Shown piece after piece: positions 8,156 through 21,312 of a stretch of DNA of 64,000 bases. Below the pieces are notes generated by a model. The model saw only the letters and a program-made list of their open reading frames with translations. It had not been told where the DNA came from and searched no databases. Made by a program: the position numbers and the translations under genes. The number at the start of each line of letters is the position of its first letter. Positions within the stretch are counted from its first letter, which is position 1. The stretch lies in the NCBI RefSeq assembly GCF_000010805.1, contig NC_012522.1:4650001-4714000 (forward strand), written 5' to 3'. The DNA is from Rhodococcus opacus B4. GTDB taxonomy: Bacteria; Actinomycetota; Actinomycetes; Mycobacteriales; Mycobacteriaceae.

Positions 8156-8647
8156 TCAGTGTCCGCCGTTGTCCTTCAGACGCTTCAGGGACGCCTCGAC
8201 CTCGGCCTTCGCCTCGGCGAGCCCGACCCAGTCGGCGGCCTCGACGTGCTTGCCCGGCTCGAGGTCCTTGTAGTGGACGAAGAAGTGCTTGATGGCGTCC
8301 AGTTCGAACTGCGGGACGTCGCCGATGTCCTGGATGTGGTCCCAGCGCGGATCGCCGGCAGGCACGCACAGCACCTTGTCGTCGCCGCCGGCCTCGTCGA
8401 CCATCTTGAACATGCCGACGGGACGTGCCTCGACGATGACTCCGGGGAACACGGACTCCGGGAGCAGGACCAGCGCGTCCAGCGGGTCGCCGTCCTCGCC
8501 GAGGGTGTTCTCGATGTAGCCGTAGTCGGCCGGGTAGCCGAACGCGGTGTACAGGTAGCGGTCCAGCTTCACGCGACCGGTCACGTGGTCGACCTCGTAC
8601 TTGTTTCGCTGACCCTTGGGGATCTCGATGGTGACGTCGAACTCCAC
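8156..8647 (-). CDS. ppa: Inorganic pyrophosphatase
   Basis: A family I soluble pyrophosphatase, which hydrolyses PPi to phosphate and drives biosynthesis. The 163-residue product from GTG 8647 begins [20 protein letters not shown] and contains [20 protein letters not shown] with the metal-binding Asp cluster, and [15 protein letters not shown]. The GTG is chosen because it matches mycobacterial Ppa exactly in position and has AGGA nearby; an upstream ATG would add 26 low-complexity residues. It is divergent from dacB, as in M. tuberculosis. Confidence 0.97.
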   Translation of the reverse strand: MEFDVTIEIPKGQRNKYEVDHVTGRVKLDRYLYTAFGYPADYGYIENTLGEDGDPLDALVLLPESVFPGVIVEARPVGMFKMVDEAGGDDKVLCVPAGDPRWDHIQDIGDVPQFELDAIKHFFVHYKDLEPGKHVEAADWVGLAEAKAEVEASLKRLKDNGGH

Positions 8648-8754
8648 GCCGATTCCTCGCTGTCGTGTCGATGATGATTCGGGGAGAGGATATCGGGTCG
8701 AGGATAAGGTTGGTTGTCTGACCACCCACGAATCACAGTGAAGACGGAGGCGCG

Positions 8755-10164
8755 TTGCCGGGCCAGGGAAAGAAGAAGATGGGCTCGTTGGCGGGACGCC
8801 ACCGTCGGAACATGCGAATTCTGTTCGCGTCGGTCGTCGTCGTGGTGCTAGCGATGGCCGCCGTGCTGGTGATCGCGGTGAGCGCGCACAACGCGTCGGC
8901 GGGCCGCGGCGAACTGACGATCGCCCCCGAACCGGCGCCGATCATCGCGGCACCGCAGGTCACGCCGGTCCCGGACGACGCCCCGGTGCCGACGGCGCAG
9001 GGGATCGCGGCCGCGGTCGGTCCGGCCGCCGCCAACCCGGACCTCGGCAAGTTCAGCGGAACGGTCGCCGACGCGGTCACCGGGCAGGTGCTGTGGAGCG
9101 TCAACCCGCAGACCCCGATGACGCCGGCGTCCACCACCAAGGTCCTCACCGCGGGATCGGCGCTGCTGTCGTTGCCGTCCGACCACCGCGTCACGACGAA
9201 GGTCGTGCAGGGCGCGACTCCCGGTGAGATCGTCCTCGTCGCCGGCGGTGATCCCACTCTCACCGCGAAGCCGGTCGGGGAGAACGGCTACTACCCGGGT
9301 GCGGCGCACATCTCGCAACTCGTCGATCAGATCCGGGCCGCGGGCATCGCGGTGACGCGCATCGTGGTCGACACCGGCATCTACTCGGGTGACACCATGG
9401 CGCAGGGGTGGTTCCCGACGGATGTCGGCGCCGGATTCATCACCCCCACCGAGCCGATCATGATCGACGGCGGACGCGCCGACCCACTCGTGGACGAGTC
9501 GCCGCGCAGTTCGACACCCGCGCTCGACGCCGGGCGGACGCTGGCCGGTGCACTCGGCGTCGACCCGTCGGCGGTCGCGTCGGGGGTCGCGGCACCCGGC
9601 GCCGCCACCGTCGCGAGTGTGCAGTCCGCGCCGCTGCGCGACCGGTTGCGGCAGATGATGGAACACTCGGACAATGTGCTTGCCGAAGCGATCGGGCGGG
9701 AGGTTGCCATGAATGCCGGCGCGGAAGCATCGTTCGCGGGCGCCGTCGCGACCATCGGCCGGACCTTGTCCGGGGCCGGATTCGACCTGTCGGGGCTCAC
9801 GCTGCACGACGCGAGCGGGCTGTCCGTCGACGACCGCATCGCACCCCACACACTCGACCAGGTCCTGACGGCCGCCGCCGGGGAGGGGAACCCGGCCCTG
9901 CGGCCGATGCTCGACTATCTGCCGGTGGCCGGTGCCACGGGCAGCCTGTCGGACCGGTACGCGTCGGGGAACCGCACCGGCGCCGGATGGGTGCGTGCGA
10001 AGACCGGCACCCTGTCCACGGCCAGCGCCCTCGCCGGCTACGTGGTGGACCAGAACGGGCGCGTCCTCACGTTCGCGCTGATGTCCAACGACCGTCCGCC
10101 GGAGGTCAGCCGTCCCGCACTCGACGCACTGGCGGCCGCGCTCCGCACATGCGGGTGCCAGTGA
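8755..10164 (+). CDS. dacB: D-alanyl-D-alanine carboxypeptidase/endopeptidase, PBP4 (S13) family
   Basis: A 469-residue cell-wall enzyme that trims peptidoglycan stem peptides. It has a basic N-terminus, a membrane anchor at about residues 20-44, and then the three penicillin-binding motifs: SxxK as STTK (126-129), SDN in [13 protein letters not shown], and KTG in AKTGTLST. The start is TTG 8755 with GGAGG upstream. Its stop overlaps the next start (TGATG). The same neighbours occur in mycobacteria. Confidence 0.93.
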   Translation: MPGQGKKKMGSLAGRHRRNMRILFASVVVVVLAMAAVLVIAVSAHNASAGRGELTIAPEPAPIIAAPQVTPVPDDAPVPTAQGIAAAVGPAAANPDLGKFSGTVADAVTGQVLWSVNPQTPMTPASTTKVLTAGSALLSLPSDHRVTTKVVQGATPGEIVLVAGGDPTLTAKPVGENGYYPGAAHISQLVDQIRAAGIAVTRIVVDTGIYSGDTMAQGWFPTDVGAGFITPTEPIMIDGGRADPLVDESPRSSTPALDAGRTLAGALGVDPSAVASGVAAPGAATVASVQSAPLRDRLRQMMEHSDNVLAEAIGREVAMNAGAEASFAGAVATIGRTLSGAGFDLSGLTLHDASGLSVDDRIAPHTLDQVLTAAAGEGNPALRPMLDYLPVAGATGSLSDRYASGNRTGAGWVRAKTGTLSTASALAGYVVDQNGRVLTFALMSNDRPPEVSRPALDALAAALRTCGCQ

Positions 10165-11210
10165 TGGCCGCCGAAGGAAACGCCTTCAGCGGTGCCGTCG
10201 ACTGGAAACTCGCAGCCCGGACGGGGGTGAGGCTGGCACGCAGCGGGCCCGCCACGTCGCGGTACACGGCCGAAACGGTGGTCGCGGAACTGGCCGACGC
10301 GTCGATGCGCGCGGAACTGCCCGTCCGGGACGTCACCGGCCTCGCCGACGGACTGCCGGTGCCCGCCGCCCAGATCCTCGACCGGGCGGGGTGGATCCAC
10401 GCGGCCGCGCACTCGATGTCGCAACTCACCGGCGGCGACGCGGCCCCCGGCATGCTGCTCGGCAAGCCGGCGGGCATTCAGGCCGGGGCCATGCTCGCCT
10501 ACCTGTCCTCGGCGATCCTCGGCCAGTACGACCCGTTCACCGGCGACAACGGAACCCTGCTGCTCGTCGCGCCCAACGTGGTGTCAGTCGAGCGCACACT
10601 GCGGGTGCGGCCCAGCGACTTCCGGCTCTGGGTGTGCCTGCACGAGGTGACGCACCGGGTGCAGTTCTCGTCGTCACCGTGGCTCACCGGGTACATGCAG
10701 GAGTCGGTGGAGACCCTCGGATCCGCCGAGGACGAGTCGATCACCGACATGGTCGGCCGGTTGTCCTCCGCGCTGCGCGACCGTGGCCGCACGGAGCCCG
10801 ACGAGTCGGGTGCGCCGGGCGGCATCGTCGGACTCCTGCGCGCGACCCAGGCCGAGCCGCAGCGTGAGGCCCTCGACCGTCTGCTGGTGCTCGGCACCCT
10901 CCTCGAGGGGCATGCGGACCACGTGATGGACGCGGTCGGTCCCGCGGTCGTGCCGTCGGTGGCCGCGATCCGCGCCGCGTTCGACCAGCGCCGTCGCCGC
11001 AAGAGCAACCCGGTGCAGCGACTCATCCGGGCACTGCTCGGGATGGACGCCAAGATGGCGCAGTACGTGCGCGGCAAGGCGTTCGTCGACGCCGTCGTCG
11101 ACACGGTCGGGATGGACCGGTTCAACGTCGTGTGGACCGGCCCCGACACCCTGCCCCGGCTCGCGGAGATCGACCGGCCCGACGCCTGGGTGTCGCGGGT
11201 GCTGGGCTGA
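10164..11210 (+). CDS. Zinc-dependent metalloprotease-like protein (DUF2342 family)
   Basis: A 348-residue protein with a zinc-binding HEVTH motif (His160, Glu161, His164) inside LWVCLHEVTHRVQF, plus the family's DPFTG and EGHADHVMD segments, the latter supplying a possible further ligand. The family is widespread in actinobacteria, and some members have been labelled F420-associated, but no substrate is established to my knowledge. It starts at ATG 10164, overlapping dacB, and is followed 7 bases later by tilS. A gene of the same family sits here in M. tuberculosis (Rv3626c). Confidence 0.85.
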   Translation: MAAEGNAFSGAVDWKLAARTGVRLARSGPATSRYTAETVVAELADASMRAELPVRDVTGLADGLPVPAAQILDRAGWIHAAAHSMSQLTGGDAAPGMLLGKPAGIQAGAMLAYLSSAILGQYDPFTGDNGTLLLVAPNVVSVERTLRVRPSDFRLWVCLHEVTHRVQFSSSPWLTGYMQESVETLGSAEDESITDMVGRLSSALRDRGRTEPDESGAPGGIVGLLRATQAEPQREALDRLLVLGTLLEGHADHVMDAVGPAVVPSVAAIRAAFDQRRRRKSNPVQRLIRALLGMDAKMAQYVRGKAFVDAVVDTVGMDRFNVVWTGPDTLPRLAEIDRPDAWVSRVLG

Positions 11211-11217
11211 CGCGGTC

Positions 11218-12195
11218 ATGCTGCTTCCCGAGGAGCCGGCGATCCTCGAGGTTCGTCACGCGGTGCGGCACTGGATCGCGGCACACGCCCCGGACGGCGA
11301 CGTCGCGGTCGCGCTGTCGGGCGGCGCAGATTCACTGGCCCTGACCGCGGCGGCGGCAGTCGAGGCGCGTTCGGCTGTGGCCCTGGTCGTCGATCACCGG
11401 CTGCAGCGGGGTTCGGCCGACGTCGCGGACGGGGCGGCAGCGCGCGCCCGGACCCTCGGCTGCGCATCCGCCGAGGTGCTTCCCGTCGACGTGACCGGAT
11501 CCGGCGGGCTCGAGGCCGCCGCCCGGCAGGCCCGCTACGAGGCCCTCGACGCGGGGCGCGGAACCCGCCCGGTGCTGTTGGGGCACACCCTCGACGATCA
11601 GGCCGAAACCGTGTTGCTCGGGCTGTCGCGCGGTTCGGGCGGTCGATCCATCTGGGGCATGAGCCCCTACGACAGCCCGTGGGGCAGGCCGCTGCTGGGC
11701 GTGCGACGCGCGGTGACCCGGCAGGCCTGCACGGAACTGGGCCTCGACCCGCACGAGGATCCGCACAACTCGTCACCCGACTTCGTCCGGGTGCGGCTGC
11801 GCACCGAGGTGCTGCCGCTGCTCGAGGACGTCCTCGGCGGCGGCGTCGCCGGGGCGCTCGCCCGCACCGGGGAACACCTGCGCGAGGAGGGGGCCGTCCT
11901 CGACGCGGTGGCCGCCGACGCCGAAGCAAAAGTCGTGGTGGACGGCGAAATCGACGCGGCCCTGCTCGCACTGTCGGCCCCACCCGTCCGCAGGCGGGTA
12001 CTGCGCAGCTGGCTGCTCGCGGCCGGTGCACGCGGTCTCGGGGACACCCAGCTGCGGGCCGTCGACGACCTCGTCGCACGGTGGCGGGGGCAGGGACAGG
12101 TGGCGGTCGGGGGCGGAACACCGGACGCGAGGTTGGTGGTCCGACGGCGACGTGGCAGGCTGAACGTCGGATTGGACGACCGACGAAGGGTTTGA
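11218..12195 (+). CDS. tilS: tRNA(Ile)-lysidine synthetase
   Basis: An ATP-dependent N-type PP-loop enzyme that converts the wobble C34 of tRNA-Ile(CAU) to lysidine so that it reads AUA. The [10 protein letters not shown] loop (residues 34-43) is the ATP site, and [21 protein letters not shown] is the family's second signature. At 325 residues it is the short actinobacterial form. Next to hpt, as in most bacteria. Confidence 0.95.
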   Translation: MLLPEEPAILEVRHAVRHWIAAHAPDGDVAVALSGGADSLALTAAAAVEARSAVALVVDHRLQRGSADVADGAAARARTLGCASAEVLPVDVTGSGGLEAAARQARYEALDAGRGTRPVLLGHTLDDQAETVLLGLSRGSGGRSIWGMSPYDSPWGRPLLGVRRAVTRQACTELGLDPHEDPHNSSPDFVRVRLRTEVLPLLEDVLGGGVAGALARTGEHLREEGAVLDAVAADAEAKVVVDGEIDAALLALSAPPVRRRVLRSWLLAAGARGLGDTQLRAVDDLVARWRGQGQVAVGGGTPDARLVVRRRRGRLNVGLDDRRRV

Positions 12196-12199
12196 TCGC

Positions 12200-12754
12200 G
12201 TGTACGAGGGCGACATCGCATCGGTACTGATCTCCGAGGACGAGATCCGTCGACGTACCGTCGAACTGGCCGAGGAGATCGCCAAGCGCTACCCGGAGGG
12301 CGCCCCGGAAGGCGATCTGCTCCTGGTGGGTGTCCTCAAGGGCGCCATCTTCTTCATGACCGACTTCGCGCGAGCCCTGCCCATCCCCACCCAGATGGAA
12401 TTCATGGCCGTCAGCTCCTACGGGTCGTCCACGTCGTCCTCGGGTGTCGTGCGCATCCTCAAGGACCTCGACAAGGACATCGCCGGACGCCACGTCCTGA
12501 TCGTCGAGGACATCATCGACTCCGGTCTCACGCTGTCCTGGCTGATGCGCAACCTGTCGAGCCGCAACCCCGCCTCGCTCGAGGTCGTCACCCTGCTGCG
12601 CAAGCCCGACGCCATCAAGGTCGACGTCAACGTCGCGAACGTGGGCTTCGACATCCCCAACGAATTCGTCGTCGGCTACGGCCTCGACTACGCCGAGCGC
12701 TACCGCGACCTGCCGTACATCGGAACGCTCGAGCCCTCCGTCTACGGCGGCTGA
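12200..12754 (+). CDS. hpt: Hypoxanthine phosphoribosyltransferase
   Basis: A 184-residue purine salvage enzyme that joins hypoxanthine or guanine to PRPP. The PRPP loop [14 protein letters not shown] is intact, and [21 protein letters not shown] is the conserved C-terminal segment. It starts at GTG 12200, 4 bases after tilS. Convergent with the kinase gene, with only 11 bases between the stops. Confidence 0.96.
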   Translation: MYEGDIASVLISEDEIRRRTVELAEEIAKRYPEGAPEGDLLLVGVLKGAIFFMTDFARALPIPTQMEFMAVSSYGSSTSSSGVVRILKDLDKDIAGRHVLIVEDIIDSGLTLSWLMRNLSSRNPASLEVVTLLRKPDAIKVDVNVANVGFDIPNEFVVGYGLDYAERYRDLPYIGTLEPSVYGG

Positions 12755-12765
12755 ACCCCGCCCGC

Positions 12766-14886
12766 TCAGCGGACGGGTTCGTGGGACACGGCGAGCTCCA
12801 GCGCCCGCAGATCCTGCTCCAGTTGCCGGAACAGCCAGTACACGCCGACGAACGCGAAGATGCCGCCGACGCACAGAATGCGGACGGCGATGATCACCAG
12901 CGTGATCTCGTCGGGCGACAGGAACGTCACCCCGGCCACACCGGCGAGCGGAACCGACGCGGCCACCGCGAGATACAGGGTGCTGCGGCGGTCGAGGCCC
13001 CGCAGCTTGTGCGCGTCGGCGCTGCTCGCGATGTCCTGCGGTAGCAGGGTCGGGTAGATGCAGCGCACCGCGAAGAACGCCACTACGAAGAACGGGTACG
13101 CCACCGACACCGCACCGCACACGATCAGTGACGCGATGAAGTGCACGTACGCGCCCGGCGGCACGTTCCCCGCCGCCAGTTGCAGGGAAATCGGGTAGGC
13201 GATTCCCGCGATCACCCACAAACCGAACACCACGAGCACCACGCGGTCGCCGAGCAGCAACGTGTCGGTGCGGGCCCGGGCCAGGGTCTGCCGGTCGTAC
13301 GTCCGGCCCTTGCGCAGGCCCCGTGGAACCAGCAGCGGGTAACGACACCAGTAGAGCAGCATGATCGCGCCCAACGGGAACGCGATCGAGTTGATCACCA
13401 ACTGGATCCCCTCGAACGACTGCTGCGCCTCCGGCGTCAGATTGCTGATGATCAGCATCTTGTTGTGGTGGTAGTTGTACGCGCCCGCGAGGGCGTTCGG
13501 CACCGCGATACCGATCACCAGAATCGGGAGCGCGAACCGGCGCAACCGCATCCGCCAACTGTTGGGCGGCGGATCGACGAGATCACGGGCCCGCGGGTTC
13601 AGGCACAGGTCGAACTGCTGGGCCAGTTCGGCGCCGGACGACCACCGGTCCGCCGGCTTGGGCGCCAGACACGTCAGCAGCACCCGGCGCAGCGACGGCG
13701 GGCAGTCGGCGGGCAACTGGTCCAGGAACTCCGGGTCGACGTCGCGGCTGCGGCTGTCCAGCATCGCCTCGAGTGCGGCGAGCGACTCGCTGGAGACGTC
13801 CTCGTCCTGGAACGGGCGCCGCCCGCACATCAGCTCCCACAGCATCACCCCGAGAGCGAAGATGTCGCTGCGGGTGTCGAGGTCCGCCGCCGTTCCCGGC
13901 ATTCCGCGGTGACACGCCTCGAGTTGCTCGGGGGACATGTAGGCCAGGGACCCGCCGAAGTAGGCGAGCGGCGACGCCCCGGTGACGGTGTCGCTGAAGC
14001 TGATGTTGAAATCGGCGAGCTTGGGCACACCCTCCGCCGTCAGCAGGATGTTGGCGGGTTTGATGTCGCGGTGCAGGACGCCGCGTTTGCCTGCGTAGTC
14101 GAGGGCCTCGGCCAGTCGCCGTCCCAGCCACGCGATCGTCTCGGGCCAGGTGAGCGATGCGATCTCGTCCCGCACGCTGGAGTCGGTGGGCCTGAGTTCG
14201 CCCTTCTCCCGCATCTCCTCGTCGACGACGTCGAGCAGCAGGCTGCCGGTCCGCTCCCGTTCGGGGGTGACGCGCACGCGCCGCAGAACCCGCAGCAGGG
14301 TGCCACCCGGCAGGTACTGCATGTAGAGGAGGCGGAGTTGACGATCCTCGAGCAGCCGCTGGTCGAACACGCGGACGATGTAGTCGTGGTCGAGTTGCGC
14401 GAGGGTCTGCGGCTCGTTGCCCTTGTCGTGGGAGATCTTCACCGCGACGAGACGCTGCATCGACCGCTGGCGTGCGAGGAACACGCGGCCGAACGCGCCG
14501 CTGCCCAGCCCCATCAGCAGATCGAAGTCGTCGACCTGCTGCCCGACCTCCACGTCGTCGAGCGCCGCATTTCCGGGCGGCATGGTGATGAGCGTGTCCG
14601 GCTGCCGGGCGGTCACGGTCGGACCGGCCTCCGCGGTCTGGTCGGCGGCTGCGGTTCGCTCCGCCGCGGCGGTTTGTTCGGCGGCGGCGGTTTGTTCGGA
14701 CGCGGCGGTCTGCTCGGCGGTCATCGTCCGTGCGGACAGCGTTTGCTCAGCGGTCACCGTCGACGGGCCGGCCGCGACCGTCGCTTCGCTGCTCTCGTGT
14801 TCGGAGTTCGGAACTCCGAAGGTCCGTTCGGCAGAGTCCGATCCAGCGGCCGATCCGTCTCTGCCCGACCCGTTTCCTCTGGTCAT
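12766..14886 (-). CDS. Membrane-bound Ser/Thr protein kinase with DFN in place of DFG
   Basis: A 706-residue protein. Residues 1-115 are low complexity, with repeated TAxEQTAAA units. The kinase domain (about 120-430) has the glycine loop GLGSGAFGRV, Lys150, HRDIKPAN with Asp274, and SPE. The magnesium-binding DFG is changed to DFN (292-294), a change found in some active bacterial kinases but worth noting. After about residue 450 there are five or six predicted helices in place of the usual single helix and sensor domain. Encoded alone and convergent with hpt, so the partner cannot be read from context. Confidence 0.88.
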   Translation of the reverse strand: MTRGNGSGRDGSAAGSDSAERTFGVPNSEHESSEATVAAGPSTVTAEQTLSARTMTAEQTAASEQTAAAEQTAAAERTAAADQTAEAGPTVTARQPDTLITMPPGNAALDDVEVGQQVDDFDLLMGLGSGAFGRVFLARQRSMQRLVAVKISHDKGNEPQTLAQLDHDYIVRVFDQRLLEDRQLRLLYMQYLPGGTLLRVLRRVRVTPERERTGSLLLDVVDEEMREKGELRPTDSSVRDEIASLTWPETIAWLGRRLAEALDYAGKRGVLHRDIKPANILLTAEGVPKLADFNISFSDTVTGASPLAYFGGSLAYMSPEQLEACHRGMPGTAADLDTRSDIFALGVMLWELMCGRRPFQDEDVSSESLAALEAMLDSRSRDVDPEFLDQLPADCPPSLRRVLLTCLAPKPADRWSSGAELAQQFDLCLNPRARDLVDPPPNSWRMRLRRFALPILVIGIAVPNALAGAYNYHHNKMLIISNLTPEAQQSFEGIQLVINSIAFPLGAIMLLYWCRYPLLVPRGLRKGRTYDRQTLARARTDTLLLGDRVVLVVFGLWVIAGIAYPISLQLAAGNVPPGAYVHFIASLIVCGAVSVAYPFFVVAFFAVRCIYPTLLPQDIASSADAHKLRGLDRRSTLYLAVAASVPLAGVAGVTFLSPDEITLVIIAVRILCVGGIFAFVGVYWLFRQLEQDLRALELAVSHEPVR

Positions 14887-15050
14887 TGCACATCGAGGGT
14901 TCTACTGGGCGGGTTCTCTGGGCACATCGAGGTTGTCTGGAGCGGTGTGAAGAGTCCCATCCAGGGACAAGCGAATGGTAACCCCGCAGACCTATCGTAT
15001 CCAGCGCGAATACTCGAAATCGCTGCTGCGCCGCACCATATACTCGGGTA

Positions 15051-16397
15051 ATGGGGGACTCCCCGTTCACCTCAGCCGTCGTCGTCGCCGAGCAGGTCCG
15101 CTCGGGCGTCTCGAGCCCGATGGAGCAGGTCGAGGCCTCGCTCGCGGCCATCGCGGAGCGTGAACCGAAGATCCAGGCGTTCACCGCCGTCCTCTGCGAC
15201 CAGGCCCGAGCCGACGCGCTCGCCCTGTCCCGAAGGTCGGATCTGGCCACTCTTCCGCTGGCGGGAGTGCCGGTCGCGATCAAGGACGTCATCCCCGTGG
15301 CCGGACTGCCGATGCGGGAGGGATCGGGCGCCACCAGCGCCGAACCGCGGGCCGCCGACCATCCGGTCGTGGCGCGACTGCGGGCGGCGGGAGCGGTGGT
15401 GGTGGGCCTGACCACCCTCCCCGAACTGGCGGTGTGGGGAACCACCGACGCGCCCGGCCACATCACCCGCAACCCGTGGAATCCGTCCCGGACCTGCGGC
15501 GGCTCGTCCGGTGGAGCTGCCGCGGCCGTCGCCGCGGGAATGGTGCCCCTGGCGCACGGGACCGACGGTCTGGGTTCGATCCGCATCCCCTCGGCGAACT
15601 GCGGAGTGTTCGGTATCAAACCGGGCAGGGGAGTCGTGCCGTCCGAACTCGGCGCCACCTCCTGGTTCGGCATGGCCGAGAACGGGCCCATCGCCACGAC
15701 CGTCGACGACGCCGCCCTCATGCTGTCCGTCATCGCCGACCGTCCCGAACTCGCGCGGATCGGGCCTTCGGAGCCGCTGCGCATCGCGGTGGCGGCGGGG
15801 TCGCCGACGTTCCTGGCCACGGTCGATCCGCAGTGGCGGGACGCGGCCGTGCGCGCGGGGACGGAACTGACCGGATCGGGCCACGACGTGGAGCCCGCGA
15901 CGTTGCCGTATCCGATCAACCTGATCCCGGTTCTCGCCCGCTGGACCGCGGGAACGGCCGCCGACGCCGAGGGACTCGACCCCAGGCGATTGCAGCCGCG
16001 GACCCGCAGGCACGTCGCGTTGGGCCGCGCGCTGGGCCGGTTCGTCCGCCCGGAGCAGGTGAACAGGCTCGAGGAGTCGCTCCGCGCCTTCTTCGAGAGC
16101 TACGACGTGGTGATCACCCCCGCGCTCGCGCAGCCGCCGCTCGCCGCGACGACGTGGAGCGAGCGGTCGTGGTTGTCGAACATCGTGGCCAATGTGCGGT
16201 ACGCCCCGCTCAGTGCGCTGTGGAATCTCGTCGGCTGGCCGGCGGCCAGTGTCCCCGTCGGCACGCACTCGCATTCCGGCACCCCGCTGGCCGTGCAGAT
16301 CGCGGCGCCGCCCGGCGGCGAGGCCAGAATCCTGGCACTGGCCGCCCACATCGAGCGGGTCGGCGGCGGCTGGCCGCGGGTCGCGCCCACGCGGTGA
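15051..16397 (+). CDS. Amidase signature enzyme
   Basis: A 448-residue hydrolase with the Ser-cis-Ser-Lys triad of amidase signature enzymes: the lysine in PVAIKDVIP, GGSSGGAAAAVAAG, and the nucleophile loop GLGSIRIPSANCG. It probably hydrolyses a small amide to the acid and ammonia; the substrate cannot be predicted. The subunit order GatC-GatA-GatB is absent, so this is not the tRNA amidotransferase. A single-gene unit between the kinase and ftsH. Confidence 0.85.
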   Translation: MGDSPFTSAVVVAEQVRSGVSSPMEQVEASLAAIAEREPKIQAFTAVLCDQARADALALSRRSDLATLPLAGVPVAIKDVIPVAGLPMREGSGATSAEPRAADHPVVARLRAAGAVVVGLTTLPELAVWGTTDAPGHITRNPWNPSRTCGGSSGGAAAAVAAGMVPLAHGTDGLGSIRIPSANCGVFGIKPGRGVVPSELGATSWFGMAENGPIATTVDDAALMLSVIADRPELARIGPSEPLRIAVAAGSPTFLATVDPQWRDAAVRAGTELTGSGHDVEPATLPYPINLIPVLARWTAGTAADAEGLDPRRLQPRTRRHVALGRALGRFVRPEQVNRLEESLRAFFESYDVVITPALAQPPLAATTWSERSWLSNIVANVRYAPLSALWNLVGWPAASVPVGTHSHSGTPLAVQIAAPPGGEARILALAAHIERVGGGWPRVAPTR

Positions 16398-16609
16398 ACT
16401 CCCGCACATCCGGACCCGGATCGAGGCGGAGGGAACCGATGGGCCGCCGTGTGCGTTGAACGAAACAGAGACCGCTCGCGACAGCGGTTGGCTGCTACCT
16501 GGAGTCGCCGGGGTGCCTTCGCGGTAACCTGGTTTGTCCGGTTGGCAGCCGGAAGGCGCACCCGGAAGACCCGCACTCTCGAAAGGACCGGCCATCTCGG
16601 CCGACCTGT

Positions 16610-18916
<2,307 letters not shown>

Positions 18917-18976
18917 TCCGCCCGACACTAGGCTGTGGCTTCGGGACGATCGGTCCCGGTACTGGAGGAGTTTCGG

Positions 18977-19594
18977 TTGTCGGTGAATCATCTCGGTAGT
19001 GAGCCCGTGGCGCTCGAGACAGGCCGGGTGTTCGATCAGCCGCGTGCCGAGGCGGCGGTGCGGGAACTGCTGATCGCGATCGGTGAGGACCCGGATCGTC
19101 CCGGACTCCGCGATACGCCCGCCCGGGTGGCGCGGTCGTACCGCGAGGTCTTCGCGGGGCTGTACACCGACCCGGACACCGTGTTGAACACGACGTTCGA
19201 CGAGGGCCACCAGGAGTTGGTCCTCGTCCGCGACATTCCGCTGTACTCCACGTGTGAGCACCACCTGGTGTCGTTCCACGGGGTTGCGCACGTCGGGTAC
19301 ATCCCGGGCCGGACCGGCAAGGTGACCGGGCTGTCGAAGCTGGCCCGCGTGGTCGACCTGTATGCCAAGCGCCCGCAGGTCCAGGAGCGTCTGACCAGTC
19401 AGATCGCCGACGCCGTCATGCGCAAGCTCGACCCGCGCGGTGCGATCGTGGTCATCGAGGCCGAGCACCTGTGCATGGCGATGCGGGGGATCCGCAAGCC
19501 TGGTGCGAGTACCACCACCTCAGCGGTGCGTGGTCTGCTCCAGTCCAGCGCGGCCTCACGTTCCGAGGCTCTGGACCTTATTCTGCGGAAGTGA
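18977..19594 (+). CDS. folE: GTP cyclohydrolase I
   Basis: The first folate enzyme, forming dihydroneopterin triphosphate from GTP. The 205-residue product has the zinc ligands in [12 protein letters not shown] and the C-terminal [14 protein letters not shown] 18977 is chosen because GGAGGAG sits 6 bases upstream and the protein then begins like its relatives (LSVNHLG). First gene of the folE-folP-folB-folK operon; its stop overlaps folP (GTGA). Confidence 0.96.
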   Translation: MSVNHLGSEPVALETGRVFDQPRAEAAVRELLIAIGEDPDRPGLRDTPARVARSYREVFAGLYTDPDTVLNTTFDEGHQELVLVRDIPLYSTCEHHLVSFHGVAHVGYIPGRTGKVTGLSKLARVVDLYAKRPQVQERLTSQIADAVMRKLDPRGAIVVIEAEHLCMAMRGIRKPGASTTTSAVRGLLQSSAASRSEALDLILRK

Positions 19595-20448
19595 CCGTGA
19601 TCGAGCTGCCCTCACCGGGTCGCACCGTGGTGATGGGGATTCTGAACGTCACCACCGATTCCTTCTCCGACGGCGGACGCTTTCTCGACCGTGACGCGGC
19701 GCTCGAACGCGGTCTCGCGTTGAACCGTCTCGGCGTCGACATCGTCGACGTCGGCGGCGAGTCCACCCGGCCGGGCGCGGCGCGGGTCGATCCCGACGTC
19801 GAGGCCGGGCGGGTCGCACCCGTCATCGCGGATCTGGTCGCCGAGGGCATCTGCGTCAGCGTCGACACGATGCGGGCGTCCGTCGCGGAGGCCGCGATCG
19901 AGGCGGGGGCGTCGATCATCAACGACGTGGCGGGCGGCCGGGCCGATGCGGCGATGGCTTCGGTGGTCGCGGACGCCGGAGTTCCGTGGATCCTGATGCA
20001 TTGGCGTTCGGCAGGCGACTACGTGCACCGCGGCGCCGCCGACCACTATGACGACGTGGTCCGTGAGGTCCGGGACGAACTGATGACGCAGGTCGACCTG
20101 GCCGTGAAGGCCGGGGTGGATCCGGGTTCGCTGGTGCTGGACCCGGGTCTCGGTTTCGCGAAGAACTCCGATCACAACTGGGCGTTGCTGAAGGCGCTGC
20201 CCGAGTTCAACGAGCTGGGATTCCCTGTTCTCGTCGGCGCCTCCCGCAAGCGGTTCCTGGGTTCGCTGCTCGCGGATGCCGACGGCGAACCCCGTCCCCC
20301 CGCCGGCCGGGAGACCGCGACCGCGGTCGTGTCGGCGCTCGCCGCGACCCACGGAGCATGGGGAGTGCGCGTGCACGACGCGCAGGCCTCCCTCGACGCC
20401 ATCGCGGTCGCCGAGGCCTGGACGAGGGGTGCAGCCGGACGTGAGTGA
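19591..20448 (+). CDS. folP: Dihydropteroate synthase
   Basis: Joins p-aminobenzoate to dihydropterin pyrophosphate; the sulfonamide target. From GTG 19591 it gives 285 residues beginning [20 protein letters not shown], with [34 protein letters not shown] and GASRKRFLG, all the expected loops. The start overlaps folE by 4 bases; longer frames upstream are inside folE. Confidence 0.97.
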   Translation: MTVIELPSPGRTVVMGILNVTTDSFSDGGRFLDRDAALERGLALNRLGVDIVDVGGESTRPGAARVDPDVEAGRVAPVIADLVAEGICVSVDTMRASVAEAAIEAGASIINDVAGGRADAAMASVVADAGVPWILMHWRSAGDYVHRGAADHYDDVVREVRDELMTQVDLAVKAGVDPGSLVLDPGLGFAKNSDHNWALLKALPEFNELGFPVLVGASRKRFLGSLLADADGEPRPPAGRETATAVVSALAATHGAWGVRVHDAQASLDAIAVAEAWTRGAAGRE

Positions 20449-20803
20449 TCGAATCGAGTTGCGCGGATTGAAGGTTCGCGGCAATCACGGTGTCTTCGAC
20501 CACGAGAAGCGGGACGGTCAGGACTTCTACGTCGACATCACCGTCTGGATGGATCTCGCGCCCGCTGCGGCGTCGGACGACCTCGCCGACACCCTGGACT
20601 ACGGCGGGCTGGCCGAGCGCGCGGCCGCGATCATCGCGGGCCCCTCCCGCGACCTGATCGAGACAGTGGCGGCCGAGATCGCGGACGGGGTGATGGCCGA
20701 CCCCCGCGTCCGGAGCGCCGAAGTGGTGTTGCACAAGCCGTCCGCGCCGATCCCGCTGACCTTCGCGGACGTCGCGGTGGTGGCGCACAGGTCGAGACCA
20801 TGA
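20441..20803 (+). CDS. folB: Dihydroneopterin aldolase
   Basis: A 120-residue enzyme making 6-hydroxymethyl-dihydropterin. It shows [17 protein letters not shown] and the C-terminal [19 protein letters not shown] typical of the family. GTG 20441 overlaps folP by 8 bases, and folB overlaps folK by 4, so the operon is translationally coupled throughout. Confidence 0.96.
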   Translation: MSDRIELRGLKVRGNHGVFDHEKRDGQDFYVDITVWMDLAPAAASDDLADTLDYGGLAERAAAIIAGPSRDLIETVAAEIADGVMADPRVRSAEVVLHKPSAPIPLTFADVAVVAHRSRP

Positions 20804-21312
20804 GTCGCGCGGTGTTGTCGATCGGGTCGAACGTCGGTGACAGCCTCGCCCATCTGCAGTCCGTCCTCGACGGTCTGGGTGACGCGGTCGTTGCGGTGTC
20901 CCCGGTGTATTCGACGGCGCCGTGGGGCGGCGTCGAGCAGCAGGACTTCCTCAACGCGGTCGTCGTCGCCGACGATCCCGCGCTCGACGGCTGGGGCTGG
21001 TTGCGGCGTGGGCAGGAACTCGAGGCCGCCGCCGACCGGGTGCGGGTCGAACGGTGGGGTCCGCGCACGCTCGACGTCGACGTCGTCACGTGCGACGACG
21101 TCCGCAGCGACGACCCGGAACTGACGTTGCCGCATCCGCGAGCACACGAACGTGCCTTCGTGCTGATTCCGTGGCTGGACGTCGAACCCGACGCCGTGTT
21201 GCCCGTCGACGGCACGACGACCCGCGTGGACGTGTTGCTGCCGTTGCTGGACGACGAAGAGCGGGCCGGTGTGCACCGGACGGGCCTCGCCCTGGACCGG
21301 CGGTCGCGATGA
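20800..21312 (+). CDS. folK: 2-amino-4-hydroxy-6-hydroxymethyldihydropteridine pyrophosphokinase
   Basis: A 170-residue kinase that activates the pterin before FolP. It begins with [14 protein letters not shown] and has [33 protein letters not shown] and [13 protein letters not shown], the family's substrate and magnesium sites. Overlaps folB and the next gene by 4 bases each. Confidence 0.96.
   Translation: MSRAVLSIGSNVGDSLAHLQSVLDGLGDAVVAVSPVYSTAPWGGVEQQDFLNAVVVADDPALDGWGWLRRGQELEAAADRVRVERWGPRTLDVDVVTCDDVRSDDPELTLPHPRAHERAFVLIPWLDVEPDAVLPVDGTTTRVDVLLPLLDDEERAGVHRTGLALDRRSR

Noticed and set aside
14897-14934. Two GCACATCGAGG-like copies upstream of the kinase
   Set aside because: Short, imperfectly placed and without symmetry; too weak to call a regulatory repeat.
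13141-15051. A 636-codon plus-strand frame opposite the kinase
   Set aside because: The kinase has all motifs on the minus strand; the plus frame is composition-driven.
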